A stretch of DNA of 64,000 nucleotides from Oncomelania hupensis. Taxonomy: Eukaryota; Mollusca; Gastropoda; Littorinimorpha; Pomatiopsidae. Both the position numbers and the translations under genes were made by a program. The notes under the pieces were generated by a model. That model had not been told where the DNA came from and did no database searches. It saw nothing but the letters and a program-made list of their open reading frames with translations. The stretch covers positions 31,967,446-32,031,445 of the forward strand of contig CM072513.1 of NCBI GenBank assembly GCA_036898135.1, in the 5' to 3' direction. Each line of letters opens with the position of its first letter. Position 1 is the stretch's first letter. Positions 60,950 through 64,000 of the stretch are shown here, piece after piece.

Positions 60950-61585
60950 TGTTTAATAATATTGGATGCTATGTACGCGCTTTTCCTCACATTACCAATC
61001 AGGCTCAAAGCGCGGCGATCTGTACCAACATACACGCTCACATGTTTCCTCCATTCTCATACATACAACTACTCCTTCCTTCAGATGAGAATATAAACTG
61101 AAGTCTAGTCTCTGCACGCAGGCATTCCAGGGCATGGATTTTAAAGATCATGACGCTCATGTACTAGATGGGTGAGGGCCGGCTACACAAATACTGTGCG
61201 CCCAAAGGTTGCAAACGGGCATCTCGGGTGGCTTGAGTTAGATCTTTCATCGACCAGCACCTTGAGCAGCTCTTGAGCTAGAAAAGCGCTATATAAACTG
61301 ATGAAATTAATTTTTTTTAAAGCAACTAGCGCACATCTATCACTGAAACATGTGGTGTAAAGGTAGGAAAGGCAATCCATGTTTTATTTTTGGAATTTTA
61401 GATTGATTGCATTCAATGCCATTATTGAAGAGATTGAGGAAACTGGAGTACTCGGCGTAAAGTCTCAGTTACACGAACAGTCTCGTACCTAACTCACATA
61501 AATTCGCCCCTTGCAAGAATCGAACACGACACCTTTGGCATTGGAAATGGGCGACCAACCTTCTTCGCCAAAAGGCCACCCCTTA
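60950..61585 (+). repeat. Most complete family R repeat
   Basis: Contains all shared blocks in order: AGGCTCAAAGCGCGGCGATC, TCAGATGAGAATATAAACTG, ATCATGACGCTCATGTACTA, CTTGAGCAGCTCTTGAGCTA, ACATGTGGTGTAAAGGTAGG and a degenerate tRNA-like end (61500-61580). Confidence 0.75.
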
Positions 61586-61699
61586 GTTGCAATTTTGTAA
61601 AGATAAATTGTTGCATATTAAGAATCAATCACACATAAGCGGACATACAGACAGACACAAACACACGCGCACACAGCTCACAGTCACACACACTCACAC

Positions 61700-61985
61700 G
61701 GACACTTTAGTATGTAACATAGGGAGGAATTGGGGGGATGGATGAAGATAGGATGGGAGATGGGGGATGAATATAGAGTTTGGTGGGGGGACAAATGCGG
61801 TACGTGGAGGACATCCCAGTTGGTACGGTCTCCCTGGGTGACACTTTGGTGTCCCAAACTGTCCCCTGGGGGACCTACTGGTAATACCTAATGGTCCCCT
61901 GGGGGATAGTCCAAAACACCAAAGTGTCCCCCAGGAGATATTTCCAGTTGGAGGTGCAGACTGTGGTGTTACACCAGACTAATCA
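61700..61985 (-). repeat. Family G repeat, copy 2
   Basis: Reverse-complement match to 56165-56440, with internal direct and inverted GGGGGACACTTTGG / CCAAAGTGTCCCCC motifs. Confidence 0.75.
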
Positions 61986-63800
<1,815 letters not shown>

Positions 63801-64000
63801 ATCTACAGTGGTGTTCCTAGGATTAGAGGGCAATAGGACAAAATGTCCTAAATCATAAAACTAATCGGACATCATGTCCTGACTACATAAAAGCAATAGG
63901 ACATTCAGATTGTGAAGCGAACCGATTAATGGTGCTTCTTTAGAAGACAGTGACTGAGAATAAATATGAATAAAGTAAAACAAAAACTCTGTTGTGTAAA

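Overview
The window is eukaryotic, intron-rich, AT-rich DNA packed with dispersed repeats and long microsatellites. The non-LTR retrotransposon fragments, tRNA-derived SINEs, and long TGACCT-motif and GA/TAG/TA repeats suggest a mollusc, most likely a gastropod. That assignment is inference from repeat style and gene content; no species marker is visible.

Two host genes converge on about 8-10 kb. On the + strand (2960-7995) are the last four coding exons of an immunoglobulin-superfamily gene. Their splice phases join cleanly into part of one Ig domain, one complete Ig domain, a short coiled coil and a stop. Its 5' part lies left of the window. On the - strand (37311 down to 12362) I could assemble 16 phase-compatible exons of a formin of the FMN1/FMN2/Cappuccino type: pre-FH1 coiled coil, proline-rich FH1, complete FH2 and a short basic tail, 684 residues in all. 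A likely 3' UTR runs to a poly(A) signal near 9.93 kb. The N-terminal exons were not securely found; 46.2-46.3 kb and 55.1-55.3 kb hold weak candidates.

The formin introns carry many insertions. Intron 6 (numbered within the window) holds a degenerate intronless gene with a CpG-rich promoter-like 5' flank. Other introns hold GGATA-tailed LINE copies, a CR1/L2-like LINE fragment, tRNA-Thr-like SINEs and four copies of a ~1.1 kb element rich in direct AGGTCA half-sites; a fifth copy lies at 53.3 kb.

Right of 37.3 kb I found no secure gene. That part holds a 66-bp tandem array split by a terminal-inverted-repeat element with a TAA duplication, a long internally deleted LINE, two copies of a hairpin-ended element sitting in or beside TAG-rich sequence, compound microsatellites, an RNase H-bearing LINE remnant and more SINE-like repeats.
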